From: DASZWJ01 sp963813895
Lineage (GTDB): Bacteria > Pseudomonadota > Gammaproteobacteria > JAURND01
Direction of reading: 5' to 3'
DNA length: 64,000 nucleotides
NCBI GenBank assembly: GCA_963813895.1
Contig: CAWFAS010000001.1
Span: 310,001-374,000 of the forward strand
Numbering within the stretch: position 1 is the stretch's first letter; every line of letters begins with the position of its first letter. Below the pieces are notes generated by a model that searched no databases, was not told the DNA's origin, and worked only from the letters and a program-made list of their open reading frames with translations. Made by a program: the position numbers and the translations under genes. Of this stretch, positions 8,649 to 17,086 are shown piece by piece.

Positions 8649-9428
8649 TTATAGTGTTATTGTTCTTTGCTGATAAGCCTGCCAAGCAACTTGCCGATAC
8701 TTTGCTGCCATGCTTTGCGGGTCTGCTGCCTGATAAATCCCACGTCCTACAATAATGATATCATTGTGCTGTTCCAGTATGGCAGCCTCAGGAGATATAT
8801 ATTGTTGCCCAAGATTATCTCCACAGTCAGCGATATTAACTCCAGGGGTAAAATGGATCAGCGCTGGATCAGTAGTTAAACGGTGTTGAGTGATAAAGCC
8901 ACAGACAAAGTCCTTATGTGCTAAGGCCATTTCCAGCGCACTGCGCTGATAATCTGCATTCATCAGATTACCGTGGGAGCTCATTTCTGCAATCAAAATC
9001 AGACCATTGCCGCGGGGTAGGCCAACTTCTTTTAACCCATCAATAATTCCCGGACCAGGCAGCGGGTGTGCATTAGTAAAATGCGCCCAGTCAGCAATGT
9101 GATAAATGCCTTTGGCGTATTGTCCTTTAACGGTATTGCCAATATCGGCGAACTTTCTGTCTTCAAAAATCATGAATTGGTGTTTGGATGCGAGCTGGGT
9201 TAAAGCTTGAATAAAGGGGGGATTAAAGTCTTCTAATAGATCTATATGGGTTTTCAGTAAGCAAATTTCCGGGCCGGTTTTATCAGCTAATGCTAACAAA
9301 TCTTTGGTTTGAAATACGTCAGCAGAGACAGCCAGGTTGGTTTGCTTGTTTTCAATTAGGGCTAACAGCTTCTTCGCGGCGGGATTATGGCAAAAGGGTA
9401 TACGTTCGGCGTAGGATAAGATGTGCAT
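8649..9428 (-). CDS. pyrF: Orotidine 5'-phosphate decarboxylase, eukaryote/URA3-like type
   Basis: The 259-aa protein carries the decarboxylase active-site block FEDRKFADIGNTVKGQY (Asp-x-Lys-x-x-x-x-Asp), then ITNAHPLPGPGIIDGLK, FITQHRL, FTPGVNIADCGDNLGQQY and IIVGRGIY. These match the fungal/animal OMPDC signature (FEDRKFADIGNTV) and not the shorter E. coli PyrF form (F-x-DLKFHDIPNT). It makes UMP from OMP. In eukaryotes this type is often fused to OPRT; here pyrE is the tail-to-tail neighbour instead. The start ATG 9428 fits the conserved N-terminus. Horizontal origin or an old paralogue are both possible. Confidence 0.9.
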   Translation of the reverse strand: MHILSYAERIPFCHNPAAKKLLALIENKQTNLAVSADVFQTKDLLALADKTGPEICLLKTHIDLLEDFNPPFIQALTQLASKHQFMIFEDRKFADIGNTVKGQYAKGIYHIADWAHFTNAHPLPGPGIIDGLKEVGLPRGNGLILIAEMSSHGNLMNADYQRSALEMALAHKDFVCGFITQHRLTTDPALIHFTPGVNIADCGDNLGQQYISPEAAILEQHNDIIIVGRGIYQAADPQSMAAKYRQVAWQAYQQRTITL

Positions 9429-9458
9429 ATATCTCCGGGTGGTAATGCCCTTGAATTA

Positions 9459-9561
9459 GCTGTCATTTTGAGCGCACCGAGCTGCGACCGTTAGGGAGCG
9501 TTTATTGGACCACGTAAACGCTCCCTAATGGTCGCAGCTTGGTACTGCTCAGGATGACAGC
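9459..9561. repeat. Palindromic repeat, family A (GCTGTCAT...ATGACAGC)
   Basis: Two long arms pair around a short loop near 9505-9510: ends GCTGTCAT / ATGACAGC and inner arms AGCTGCGACCGTTAGGGAGC. It fills most of the gap between pyrF and the S24-like regulator. The inner arm recurs at 18733-18801 and the outer end at 16200, 17087, 52968 and 55634. Confidence 0.85.
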
Positions 9562-9574
9562 ACCTAAGATGATA

Positions 9575-10255
9575 CTACTTCGGGTCATGCCGGCGGTGCC
9601 AGATAACAGGTGCAGCGCTAATCAACTCCAAATCATAAAGCGTAGGAGTAGTAACGGAGGTATCTGAATTGGTACAGATCAAGGTAAACACACCTGGCTT
9701 AGAACCATTTTTTACCCGACGCAGTAAAATTTCATTATTAGCGGTTTCTACAATGCAATCTAATCCGAGAGCGCGAATGAGGGTTTCTTTTGTTTTTCGC
9801 TTGCCAGCAACATAGTCACCGCGGGTATAATAAGGTTCCATCCCATCATCCGCGACCACTAAATCAACTACGTTTGTGTTCAACTCGCGGAAGGTGAGTA
9901 GTTCCTGAATAATGGCTTTATCTTCTGGTAAAGTATTAAGGGGGATAGCAGTTTCTTCTGATGTGGGTAGATTGAGATTGGTTGGCTGGGGTGGTTGACC
10001 TACACCATATAGTAGCCAATCTGAGGTGCAAAATATTCCTTCTTGTTGTAATACAGGTATTACTCGCTGAACGCCTCTTTCCGTTAATCCACCTGCTTTG
10101 GCAGCTTCCCATGATTGAATAGTGCTCGCGCTTATACCGTATTTGTCTTCGAGTCCATTACGGGTAAGTCCCGCCATCATTCGAACGGTTTTAAGACGTT
10201 TGCCGCGCGCCAAAGGACTGGATTTTGGATCATTATTTTGATGTTTATTTGGCAT
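9575..10255 (-). CDS. HTH XRE regulator with S24/LexA-like C-terminal domain lacking the serine
   Basis: Of 226 aa, residues 18-65 form a helix-turn-helix (RLKTVRMMAGLTRNGLEDKY, ISASTIQSWE), and residues 125-215 resemble the peptidase S24 domain of CI/LexA-type repressors (GDYVAGKR, CIVETANNEILLRRVKNG). Where active proteins have DSMEP, this one has DDGMEP, Gly at about position 138, so the autocleavage nucleophile is missing. It is therefore more likely a DNA-binding regulator with a dimerisation fold than an SOS-cleaved repressor. No phage genes lie nearby. Upstream is a 750-bp AT-rich region before mrcA. Regulated genes cannot be told from the sequence. Confidence 0.75.
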   Translation of the reverse strand: MPNKHQNNDPKSSPLARGKRLKTVRMMAGLTRNGLEDKYGISASTIQSWEAAKAGGLTERGVQRVIPVLQQEGIFCTSDWLLYGVGQPPQPTNLNLPTSEETAIPLNTLPEDKAIIQELLTFRELNTNVVDLVVADDGMEPYYTRGDYVAGKRKTKETLIRALGLDCIVETANNEILLRRVKNGSKPGVFTLICTNSDTSVTTPTLYDLELISAAPVIWHRRHDPK

Positions 10256-11008
10256 TTGTCACTCGTTTATATTTTAATAAATGCTCCCCAATAATTAGCA
10301 GGGGGGTCTAAATAATTGTTACTATTTTCCCGCAAAATATCTTGTCATTTTATGAATAATTCCTTAAAATAAGCTTAACAATTTGTTAATTTTTTTAGGG
10401 ATAAACTGCCATGTCAAACTAACTACACTCCGAACAGCTGAAATGCTAAAGCCGTAGGGTTTTCCCACTGGAAAGGCAGCCGTCGGCTCAGATATTTATT
10501 AGCCTTCTTGTCCCACACAACATTGTCTGGGCATTCTTTGTTCTGCTGCGCCTTGTAAACAAAGCAGAAAATAAGAAGACTACCTTCCATTTGGGAAGCC
10601 CTCAATCTATGGGCTTTTAGGGCTTAGGGCCCGCACGACTTGACATTATTCGCAAAATCACGGTTTAACCTGTGATGGTGCCACTCGCGCCTGGCAAATT
10701 TAGCATAATTTGTAAGAAAATGCCTTATTACAAAAAAATAATCGCATCCAATGAAGAAATGGGCAAACGTATTTTTTGGAAACTTTACGGTAAATTTCAT
10801 ACAAATGGGTATTTTTGATGAATTTTAACGTAAAGAGCTCCCCTAAAAAGTAGCAATTATGAAGTTAGAGGATATTACCTAAATAAGATTCACTGTTTTA
10901 TCATTTTCTGGATTGTGGTACACTGTTAGCCAATGCGCTAATCTTTATCTTTGACAGAAAAATCATGCTTCGTTTTATTTGCTTCCCTATGCTTGTGTCC
11001 CTTTCCTG
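10256..11008. other. 750-bp AT-rich intergenic region between the regulator and mrcA
   Basis: No confident gene. A 60-codon minus-strand frame (10423-10605, containing YKAQQNKECPDNVVWDKK and ending NPTALAFQLFGV) looks like a possible gene remnant, but I recognise no family. A TTGACA hexamer at 10951 and a TGGTACACT extended -10-like box near 10915 are candidate promoter parts for mrcA. Confidence 0.4.
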
Positions 11009-13366
11009 ATGAATTTTCTTCGTTATATTGCCCGACATATGTTTTTAACGCTGTTAAGCCTGCTTTTCAGCGTACTCATCTTGGCCGCTTGCGTTTACTT
11101 CTACATGGTTTTTAAACTGCCGGATGTCGAGGTTCTCAAAGACTTGCGGTTACAAATCCCATTACGTATCTACTCGGCCGATGGTCAGTTGATGGGGGAA
11201 TATGGGGCGATGCGGCGTAACCCTGTGACCCTGCAGCAGGTGCCAAAACCGCTGCTACAAGGACTCATTGCAACAGAAGACCAACGTTTCTTTGAGCACC
11301 CGGGGGTGGATTTCATTGGCATTGTGCGTGCAGCGCGCGAACTGGTGATGACTGGGCAGAAAAGCCAGGGTGCGAGTACCATCACCATGCAGGTAGCGCG
11401 CAATTTCTTTTTAACCCCGGAAAAAACCTTCAGTCGGAAAATCAATGAAATATTGTTGGCATTGAAAATTAACAGTACCTTTAGTAAAGAAAAAATTCTC
11501 GAATTGTATATCAATAGAATATATCTGGGTCAGCGTGCTTACGGCATTTCTGCGGCGGCTGAAATTTATTATGGCAAATCGCTCGATGAATTAACGCTGC
11601 CGGAAATGGCCATGATAGCCGGCTTGCCTCAAGCACCTTCCAAAGAAAACCCCATCACTAATCCTAAGGCGGCTAAAGTGCGTCGCGACCATGTCCTGCA
11701 ACGAATGCTGGAATTGGGTTATATCAATAAAGAAGCTTATCACCAGGCAGTCGTGACTCCCATAGCAACTTTTTATCATGGTCCAAAAACTACGGTATTG
11801 GCGCCGCATATGGCAGAAATGGTGCGCAATGTGATTTATCAGCAGTTCGGAGATGATGGCTATACCAGTGGTCTATCCGTCTATACAACCATAGATAGCC
11901 GCCTGCAGGCGATGGCGAACACAGCTTTAAGAAATGGTTTGGTAGACTATGAGCGCCGACATAAAGGCTATCGGGGGCCTGAGAAAAATTTAGGGCCATT
12001 ACCTAAAAATCTTGGGCTTTGGCAAGATGCACTAGCCAATATTCCTACAGAAAATGATCTAATCCCCGCTGTAGTGATTAAAGAAGAACCCCGCGCTATT
12101 AAAGCGATGTTGGTAAATGGGGGAGTTGTTACGATCTCCTGGCCTGGAATGGCTTGGACGCGACGTCCCAATGCACAACGGGTGGCGCGGGTTGGCGATG
12201 TGATCCGGATTTTGCAACAGAATGATGGTCAGTGGCAATTGACGCAAATGCCGAAGGTTGAAGGGGCAATTGTAGCTCTCAATCCTGATAATGGCGCGGT
12301 AGAAGCTTTAGTAGGCGGATTAAAAGATGCGGAAAATGGCCTTAACCGTGCTATACAAGCTAGTCGTCAGCCGGGATCTAGTTTTAAACCCTTTATTTAT
12401 GCGGCGGCATTAGCCAAAGGCTTTACCTTATCCACTATTATTAACGATGCCCCTATTGCGATTAATGATACGGGAGATCCCAACAATCTTTGGCGACCAG
12501 AAAATGATGACGGTATATTCCGTGGGCCAACCCGTCTAAGAGTGGGATTGACTAAATCTATAAATGTATTAACCGTCCGGTTGTTGCAGCTTATCGGTAT
12601 TCCCTATGCGCTAGACTATGTGTCACGTTTTGGCTTTGACCGTAATGCCTTACCGCCATCGCTTTCATTAGCCTTAGGCACGGCACAAGTCACTCCACTA
12701 CAAATGGCTGCTGCCTATGCAGTATTTGCCAATGGCGGATATCGAATTAATCCCTATTTTATTCAGTATATTAAATCAGCTGATGGCAAGGTAGTTTACC
12801 AGGCACATCCCCCCACAGTAGCGGGCACTCAAGTACAAGGTCCCGCAGCGGCTGCGAATCCCCTGGCGGTACGTGCTATTGATGCTGATATTGCCTATTT
12901 AATTACTAATGCCTTACAAGGGGTTATACAACATGGTACTGGTTATGCGGCTACCGTGCTCAAACGGCAAGATGTGGCCGGAAAAACCGGCACCACCCAG
13001 CGCCAAGTGGATGCTTGGTTCTCTGGTTTCAATCGTCGCATCGTGACTACGGTATGGGTGGGTTATGATCAACCAAAGCCGTTGTATGAGCATGGTGCGC
13101 AAGCTGCTCTGCCGGTCTGGATAGAATTTATGCAGGCAGCGCTTGCTGGTACCCCAGAACAAAGTCTGCCTCCCCCTGACGATATTGTCACTGCACGTAT
13201 AGATCCCGACACGGGCCAGTTGGCCTCCGACCCAGATCAGAATGCGATTTTTGAAGTTTTTAAAGCAGCTAACCTTCCCAAAGAAGGCGATGCTTATGAT
13301 ACGGATAATTCCGATCCTACTGATGATTCTGGCTCACCGGATAATCAGAATGCACAGTTGTGGTAA
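11009..13366 (+). CDS. mrcA: Penicillin-binding protein 1A, bifunctional transglycosylase/transpeptidase
   Basis: A 785-aa protein from ATG 11009 (MNFLRYIARHMF); an in-frame upstream TTG adds ten unlikely residues. A single membrane anchor (LTLLSLLFSVLILAACVYF) is followed by the GT51 domain with ATEDQRFFEHPGVD and QGASTITMQVARNFFL. An OB-fold insertion region follows around residues 300-400. The transpeptidase domain carries SSFK (serine nucleophile), SIN (second motif, in TKSIN) and KTG (in VAGKTGTT). It polymerises and cross-links peptidoglycan in the periplasm. A little shorter than E. coli MrcA (850 aa), with an acidic Asp/Ser tail (DNSDPTDDSGSPDNQN). It is followed by a HEPN-MNT pair after 32 bp. 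Confidence 0.95.
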   Translation: MNFLRYIARHMFLTLLSLLFSVLILAACVYFYMVFKLPDVEVLKDLRLQIPLRIYSADGQLMGEYGAMRRNPVTLQQVPKPLLQGLIATEDQRFFEHPGVDFIGIVRAARELVMTGQKSQGASTITMQVARNFFLTPEKTFSRKINEILLALKINSTFSKEKILELYINRIYLGQRAYGISAAAEIYYGKSLDELTLPEMAMIAGLPQAPSKENPITNPKAAKVRRDHVLQRMLELGYINKEAYHQAVVTPIATFYHGPKTTVLAPHMAEMVRNVIYQQFGDDGYTSGLSVYTTIDSRLQAMANTALRNGLVDYERRHKGYRGPEKNLGPLPKNLGLWQDALANIPTENDLIPAVVIKEEPRAIKAMLVNGGVVTISWPGMAWTRRPNAQRVARVGDVIRILQQNDGQWQLTQMPKVEGAIVALNPDNGAVEALVGGLKDAENGLNRAIQASRQPGSSFKPFIYAAALAKGFTLSTIINDAPIAINDTGDPNNLWRPENDDGIFRGPTRLRVGLTKSINVLTVRLLQLIGIPYALDYVSRFGFDRNALPPSLSLALGTAQVTPLQMAAAYAVFANGGYRINPYFIQYIKSADGKVVYQAHPPTVAGTQVQGPAAAANPLAVRAIDADIAYLITNALQGVIQHGTGYAATVLKRQDVAGKTGTTQRQVDAWFSGFNRRIVTTVWVGYDQPKPLYEHGAQAALPVWIEFMQAALAGTPEQSLPPPDDIVTARIDPDTGQLASDPDQNAIFEVFKAANLPKEGDAYDTDNSDPTDDSGSPDNQNAQLW

Positions 13367-13398
13367 TATAACCGAGTATATAATGAGGGCAGTCGGTA

Positions 13399-13824
13399 AT
13401 GCTTGATCTTTCTTCCTTTGAAAAAGCAATTTTTCAGCTTGAAAATAGTTTGTATTATTATGATCTCGATTTTATACAAAAAGATCCTCAGCTATTACTA
13501 CATATGCGCGCAGCCGCGATACAGGCTTTTGAATTCACCTATGAACTCGCATGGAAGATGTTAAAACGCTACCTGGAGATGACGGAACCTAATCCAGCTG
13601 ATATTGATCAAATGTCATTCCCTGAATTGATTCGATTGGGCTGTGAGCGTGGACTTTTGCTCTCGGATGTTAGTATTTGGAAAATTTATAGAAGGGAACG
13701 CGGTACAACCAGTCACACTTATAATCTAAAAAAATCCCTAGAAATTTTTGCAAAACTACCGTCTTTTTTGCAGGAAGCCAAATACCTTTTAACGAATTTA
13801 CACAATAGAAGTACATCAGCTTGA
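13399..13824 (+). CDS. HEPN-domain protein, HI0074 family (nucleotidyltransferase partner)
   Basis: This 141-aa all-helical protein matches the 'nucleotidyltransferase substrate binding' HI0074 family: FEFTYELAWKMLKRYLE near residue 45, and the HEPN catalytic-type motif R-x4-H within YRRERGTTSHTYN near residue 100. With the next gene it forms the classic HEPN-MNT two-gene module, in which the HEPN protein is usually an RNase toxin neutralised by AMP-ylation by its MNT partner. Its stop overlaps the next start by 4 nt, indicating coupled translation. Confidence 0.85.
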   Translation: MLDLSSFEKAIFQLENSLYYYDLDFIQKDPQLLLHMRAAAIQAFEFTYELAWKMLKRYLEMTEPNPADIDQMSFPELIRLGCERGLLLSDVSIWKIYRRERGTTSHTYNLKKSLEIFAKLPSFLQEAKYLLTNLHNRSTSA

Positions 13825-14126
13825 ACATTAAAGTGGATATTGAGCCACAACATCTTGCTATAGTTTTAAAAATTTTACACGAGCATCTTCCGGGAACAGC
13901 CACCGTTTGGGTTTTTGGATCGCGTGCTAGAGCGAAAGCGAAAAAATATTCTGACCTTGATTTGGCTATTGACGCACACAAACCCTTGGTAGACTCTCTG
14001 ATTGTTGATTTGGAAGTTGCTTTTGATGAATCGGATCTACCTTATAAAGTTGACATTGTCGATTGGGTCGAAGCAGAGGAGAATTTTAAAAAAATCATTG
14101 AACAAAATAGAATTAAATTAGAATAG
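13821..14126 (+). CDS. MNT-type nucleotidyltransferase, HI0073 family antitoxin
   Basis: 101 aa with the minimal nucleotidyltransferase signature GSRARAKAKKYSDLDLAID (GS...D-x-D) near residue 34 and a third acidic strand YKVDIVDW near residue 75. The start is a TTG at 13821 inside the TTGA overlap with the HEPN gene; no ATG is available near the conserved N-terminus. Family knowledge suggests it AMP-ylates and silences the HEPN partner. Also described as a stand-alone small nucleotidyltransferase of unknown substrate. Confidence 0.85.
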   Translation: MNIKVDIEPQHLAIVLKILHEHLPGTATVWVFGSRARAKAKKYSDLDLAIDAHKPLVDSLIVDLEVAFDESDLPYKVDIVDWVEAEENFKKIIEQNRIKLE

Positions 14127-14149
14127 TCCTCCCTTATCTAATAAAGCCT

Positions 14150-15022
14150 TTATAGATAATTCAACCACAATCCTAGCAGAATAAAAAAACCAGCCCACTG
14201 ACTAGTTACAAATGCTTTAAAACAGCGCTGAGGCTCTCGATCTTTAATCAAGTACTGCTGATAGAGCATAATGATTGTCGCTCCCAGTAGCCCCAGATAA
14301 TAATATAACTGCAATGAAAGGCTAACTCCCAACGTAATTAACAATAAAAGCATAATTCCATGCAGCAAGGCCACTATTCTAATATCTTGGTTGCCGAATA
14401 AAATAGCGGTTGATTTCACTCCAATTCGTAAATCATCAGAACGGTCGACCATGGCATACAAGGTGTCATAGGCAACTGGCCAAATACAGGCGATAAAAAA
14501 TATAAACCAACCATTCACGGACACAGATCCCTGACTTGCGGCATAGGCCATGGGCACTCCCCAGCTGAAAGCAATGCCAAGTACTAATTGCGGCAAATGG
14601 GTCATGCGTTTTAAAAATGGGTAAATAAGGGTGATCATTACTGCGGGCAACGCCAAATAGCGCGCTGCTGCATTAAGAGGCAAAAGCAGCCCTGCGGCTA
14701 ATATACATAGGAAGGCAAATAATATTAAAGCCTCCCATGGAGACACTTTGCCGCTCACAATGGGGCGTTCGCGGGTGCGAGTAACCGCCCCATCGAAGTG
14801 TCGATCCGCGAAGTCATTTATCACGCATCCCGCAGAACGCATCAGCACTACACCGCAGATAAAAATTACAGTTAATTTTATGGATGGTTTGCCATTATTG
14901 GCTATACATAATGCCCAAAGCGTTGGCCATAGCAATAATAGGATGCCAATTGGCCGATGCCAGCGCATCAATAAGGCATAGGCATGACATTTTTGAACGA
15001 TTTTTTTTAAGCGCATAGTCAT
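14150..15022 (-). CDS. ubiA: 4-hydroxybenzoate octaprenyltransferase
   Basis: A 290-aa polytopic membrane enzyme, the same length as E. coli UbiA. The two Asp-rich prenyl-diphosphate motifs are visible: NDFADRHFD (near residue 71) and DRSDDLRIGVKS (near 193). About eight hydrophobic segments. It attaches the polyprenyl tail to 4-hydroxybenzoate in ubiquinone synthesis. ubiC, its common partner, is not next to it. It is convergent with the MNT gene; a DoxX-family gene lies upstream on the same strand. Confidence 0.95.
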   Translation of the reverse strand: MTMRLKKIVQKCHAYALLMRWHRPIGILLLLWPTLWALCIANNGKPSIKLTVIFICGVVLMRSAGCVINDFADRHFDGAVTRTRERPIVSGKVSPWEALILFAFLCILAAGLLLPLNAAARYLALPAVMITLIYPFLKRMTHLPQLVLGIAFSWGVPMAYAASQGSVSVNGWFIFFIACIWPVAYDTLYAMVDRSDDLRIGVKSTAILFGNQDIRIVALLHGIMLLLLITLGVSLSLQLYYYLGLLGATIIMLYQQYLIKDREPQRCFKAFVTSQWAGFFILLGLWLNYL

Positions 15023-15112
15023 TTACTTAAAACTTACTTTATATAAATTCGTAATATGTAGACAAAGGATTGCATCAGCAATCTGACTATATATAAAGAT
15101 ACTGAGGGAAGC

Positions 15113-15577
15113 TCACTTTAAACGTCCAAACTTCCATTGCAATAAGTAGTCTATAGACAACTTACCCGAGCCATAAAAAATCAACATCATAATCAATAAT
15201 CCCCAATTGATGTGTTGTTGTAAACCAGCGAATCCCACTGCAGTCCATAGGAAGGGATAAGATACCACAGCCATTAGATTGTATACAAAAAGCACAAAAT
15301 ACATGAGGCGGCCTCCTAGCCCCAAAACCAGCAAGACCGGCCAGATTAATTCTATCCCGGTCGCCAGAACTGCTGCTAGTTCAGGTGGTAATAGAGGCAC
15401 ATGATATTCATAAGTAAATAAAGTAACGGTAGATAACCAAGTTTGTATTTTTACTAATCCTGCTGAAAAAAAGATATTAGCCAACCAAACTCGAACCACT
15501 AGGTGTCCTATCGGCGTGACAACACCATTTATAGTCGCGAAAAATTGCGAAATTTTATTAATTTTTTCCATAAACAT
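15113..15577 (-). CDS. DoxX-family membrane protein
   Basis: 154 aa with four hydrophobic segments and the DoxX pattern: VVRVWLANIFFSAGLVKI near residue 27, then ELAAVLATGIELIWPVLLVLGL and a final HINWGLLIMMLIFYGSG. The start ATG 15577 has AGGGG about 7 nt upstream. DoxX proteins are small inner-membrane quinone-interacting or redox-associated proteins. In Legionella-like genomes a DoxX protein often lies beside DUF692/DUF2282 (bufferin) genes; here the DUF2282 gene is 40 kb away (55865) and not linked. Confidence 0.8.
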   Translation of the reverse strand: MFMEKINKISQFFATINGVVTPIGHLVVRVWLANIFFSAGLVKIQTWLSTVTLFTYEYHVPLLPPELAAVLATGIELIWPVLLVLGLGGRLMYFVLFVYNLMAVVSYPFLWTAVGFAGLQQHINWGLLIMMLIFYGSGKLSIDYLLQWKFGRLK

Positions 15578-15785
15578 AAGATTTCCCCTTTTTATATCGC
15601 CCTCCCCTGGCTGATAATAACTATTTCGTTAACTACTCTCTTTTAAGTGAGATATCTTTCAGTCTAGCACACAGTAAATGTTTTGCCCGGATGGGATTAA
15701 CCCTCTTCGGTTACTCCCCAGATTTAGATTTAAAAAAGTAATTTAAACTGACAATAGATGTTAAAGGCGATAAAATTTGCGGCTT

Positions 15786-15876
15786 AGGCTCTGTAAAACA
15801 ACAACTTATCTTTTTAGTATCCTATCTGAGACTCATCTGGGCCCTAAAAAGATTAAGTTATTATTTTACAGAACCT
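15786..15876. repeat. Palindromic repeat, family D (simple copy)
   Basis: Arms AGGCTCTGTAAAAC... and ...TTTTACAGAACCT pair, with inner arms reading CTTATCTTTTTAG / CTAAAAAGATTAAG. The same outer sequence, carrying an insert, occurs at 52644-52933. The rest of the 350-bp gap around it (15578-15928) shows no gene. Confidence 0.8.
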
Positions 15877-15928
15877 TATAACCAGGATGGAAAAATTAAA
15901 ATAATTCTATAAACAAAATGAGGGAAAT

Positions 15929-16198
15929 ATGGAACATTTCATTGAAGCCATAATAGCAGATGATGGCGCGCGGGTTGAAGAGCTGCTTCATCGTGGAATT
16001 AGTGCAAATCAATGTGAAGATGGCGCAATGGTGACGCCCCTACACATTGCTGCGCAATATAATGCCTTGCAATGCGCCAAAATATTAATTCAGGCTGGAG
16101 CGGAAGTTGATGCAGAAACCGTTGATGGTATTACGCCACTTGAAGTAGCCAGAATTCATTTTCATGAGGATATGGTAGCGCTTCTGCTGTATAGCTAA
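15929..16198 (+). CDS. Small ankyrin-repeat protein
   Basis: 89 aa, with two ankyrin units: TPLHIAAQYNALQCAKILIQ (residues 32-51) and TPLEVARIHFHEDMVALLL, the first preceded by a capping helix (IEAIIADDGARVEELLHRG). An AGGGAAAT site precedes ATG 15929. Ankyrin repeats mediate protein binding. In intracellular bacteria they are frequent in secreted effectors, but this protein is small, acidic and without a visible secretion tail, so a cytoplasmic role is equally likely. A palindromic repeat begins 2 bp after its stop. Confidence 0.8.
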   Translation: MEHFIEAIIADDGARVEELLHRGISANQCEDGAMVTPLHIAAQYNALQCAKILIQAGAEVDAETVDGITPLEVARIHFHEDMVALLLYS

Positions 16199-16199
16199 A

Positions 16200-16281
16200 G
16201 CTGTCATCCTGAACGCAGTGAAGGATCTCCAGCAGGGTGGCGCACCTCAAGGAGATCCTTCACTGCGTTCAGGATGACAGC
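16200..16281. repeat. Palindromic repeat, family A (GATCC-arm subtype)
   Basis: A near-perfect inverted repeat of about 32-bp arms: GCTGTCATCCTGAACGCAGT and AAGGATCTCC on the left, their complements on the right, loop around 16231-16249. A second partial end (CAGTTCAGGATGACAG) follows at 16283-16298 and creates a false upstream start for dapB. Confidence 0.9.
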
Positions 16282-16321
16282 CCAGTTCAGGATGACAGAT
16301 TATTATAATCGGAATCAAAAA

Positions 16322-17053
16322 ATGACAATACGAGTTTTAGTAAACGGTGCCTCAGGCAAAATGGGTAAAGAAGCTACTCAAGCTATTAAGAATACCGAGG
16401 GGCTTCAGCTAGTAGGGGAAGCGGTAAAAGGCGATGATTTATCAACCATGATTAAGAATAGCCAAGCGCGAGTGGTAGTTGATTTTACGACTGCTAATGT
16501 GGCATTTGAAAATGCAGTAAAAATCATTGAGGCAGGTGTACATCCTGTTATCGGGACTACGGGATTATTGTCCGGCCAAATAACTGAGCTCACGCAATTC
16601 TGTGCTACAAAAAAACTGGGTGGGATAATAGCGCCGAATTTTTCAATTGGTGCTGTGTTATTAATGCGTTATGCACAAGATTGTGCGCGTTATTTCTCTC
16701 ATGTAGAAATAATTGAAATGCATCATGAGCAAAAAGTCGACGCGCCTTCTGGCACTGCTTTGCATACCGCAGAGATGATCGCTGCAGTAAAAGTAAAAGT
16801 TGCGGAAAATCCTCACGCAAAGGAGTTGTTCAAGGGTGCCAGAGGCGCACGCTACCAAGAAATTCCTATTCATTCGATCCGTTTACCAGGCTTGGTTGCG
16901 CATGAAGAGGTTATTTTTGGTGGTCTAGGTCAAACCTTGACTTTGCGTCATGATGCGCTAAATCGCTCCGCTTTTATGCCGGGGGTTTGTCTGGCGTGTG
17001 AGAAAGTGACGGAGTTGCAAACATTGGTTTATGGTTTGGAGCATATTTTGTGA
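16322..17053 (+). CDS. dapB: 4-hydroxy-tetrahydrodipicolinate reductase
   Basis: 243 aa from ATG 16322 (MTIRVLVNGASGKMGKEA); the longer in-frame reading from 16274 is translated repeat sequence. Motifs: the Rossmann loop NGASGKMG at the N-terminus, DFTTAN, GTTG, and the substrate-binding block HHEQKVDAPSGTA near residue 135. It reduces HTPA to tetrahydrodipicolinate for lysine and meso-DAP synthesis. Slightly shorter than E. coli DapB (273 aa) but complete at both ends. Confidence 0.95.
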   Translation: MTIRVLVNGASGKMGKEATQAIKNTEGLQLVGEAVKGDDLSTMIKNSQARVVVDFTTANVAFENAVKIIEAGVHPVIGTTGLLSGQITELTQFCATKKLGGIIAPNFSIGAVLLMRYAQDCARYFSHVEIIEMHHEQKVDAPSGTALHTAEMIAAVKVKVAENPHAKELFKGARGARYQEIPIHSIRLPGLVAHEEVIFGGLGQTLTLRHDALNRSAFMPGVCLACEKVTELQTLVYGLEHIL

Positions 17054-17086
17054 AGCTGCCATCTTGCATTAGGTTGTCATCCTGAA

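Noticed and set aside
10423..10605. 60-codon minus-strand frame upstream of mrcA
   Set aside because: No recognisable family and no good start; noted only as a possible remnant in the intergenic entry.
16274..16321. Longer dapB start at 16274
   Set aside because: The extra codons are translated repeat sequence; the conserved N-terminus begins at 16322.
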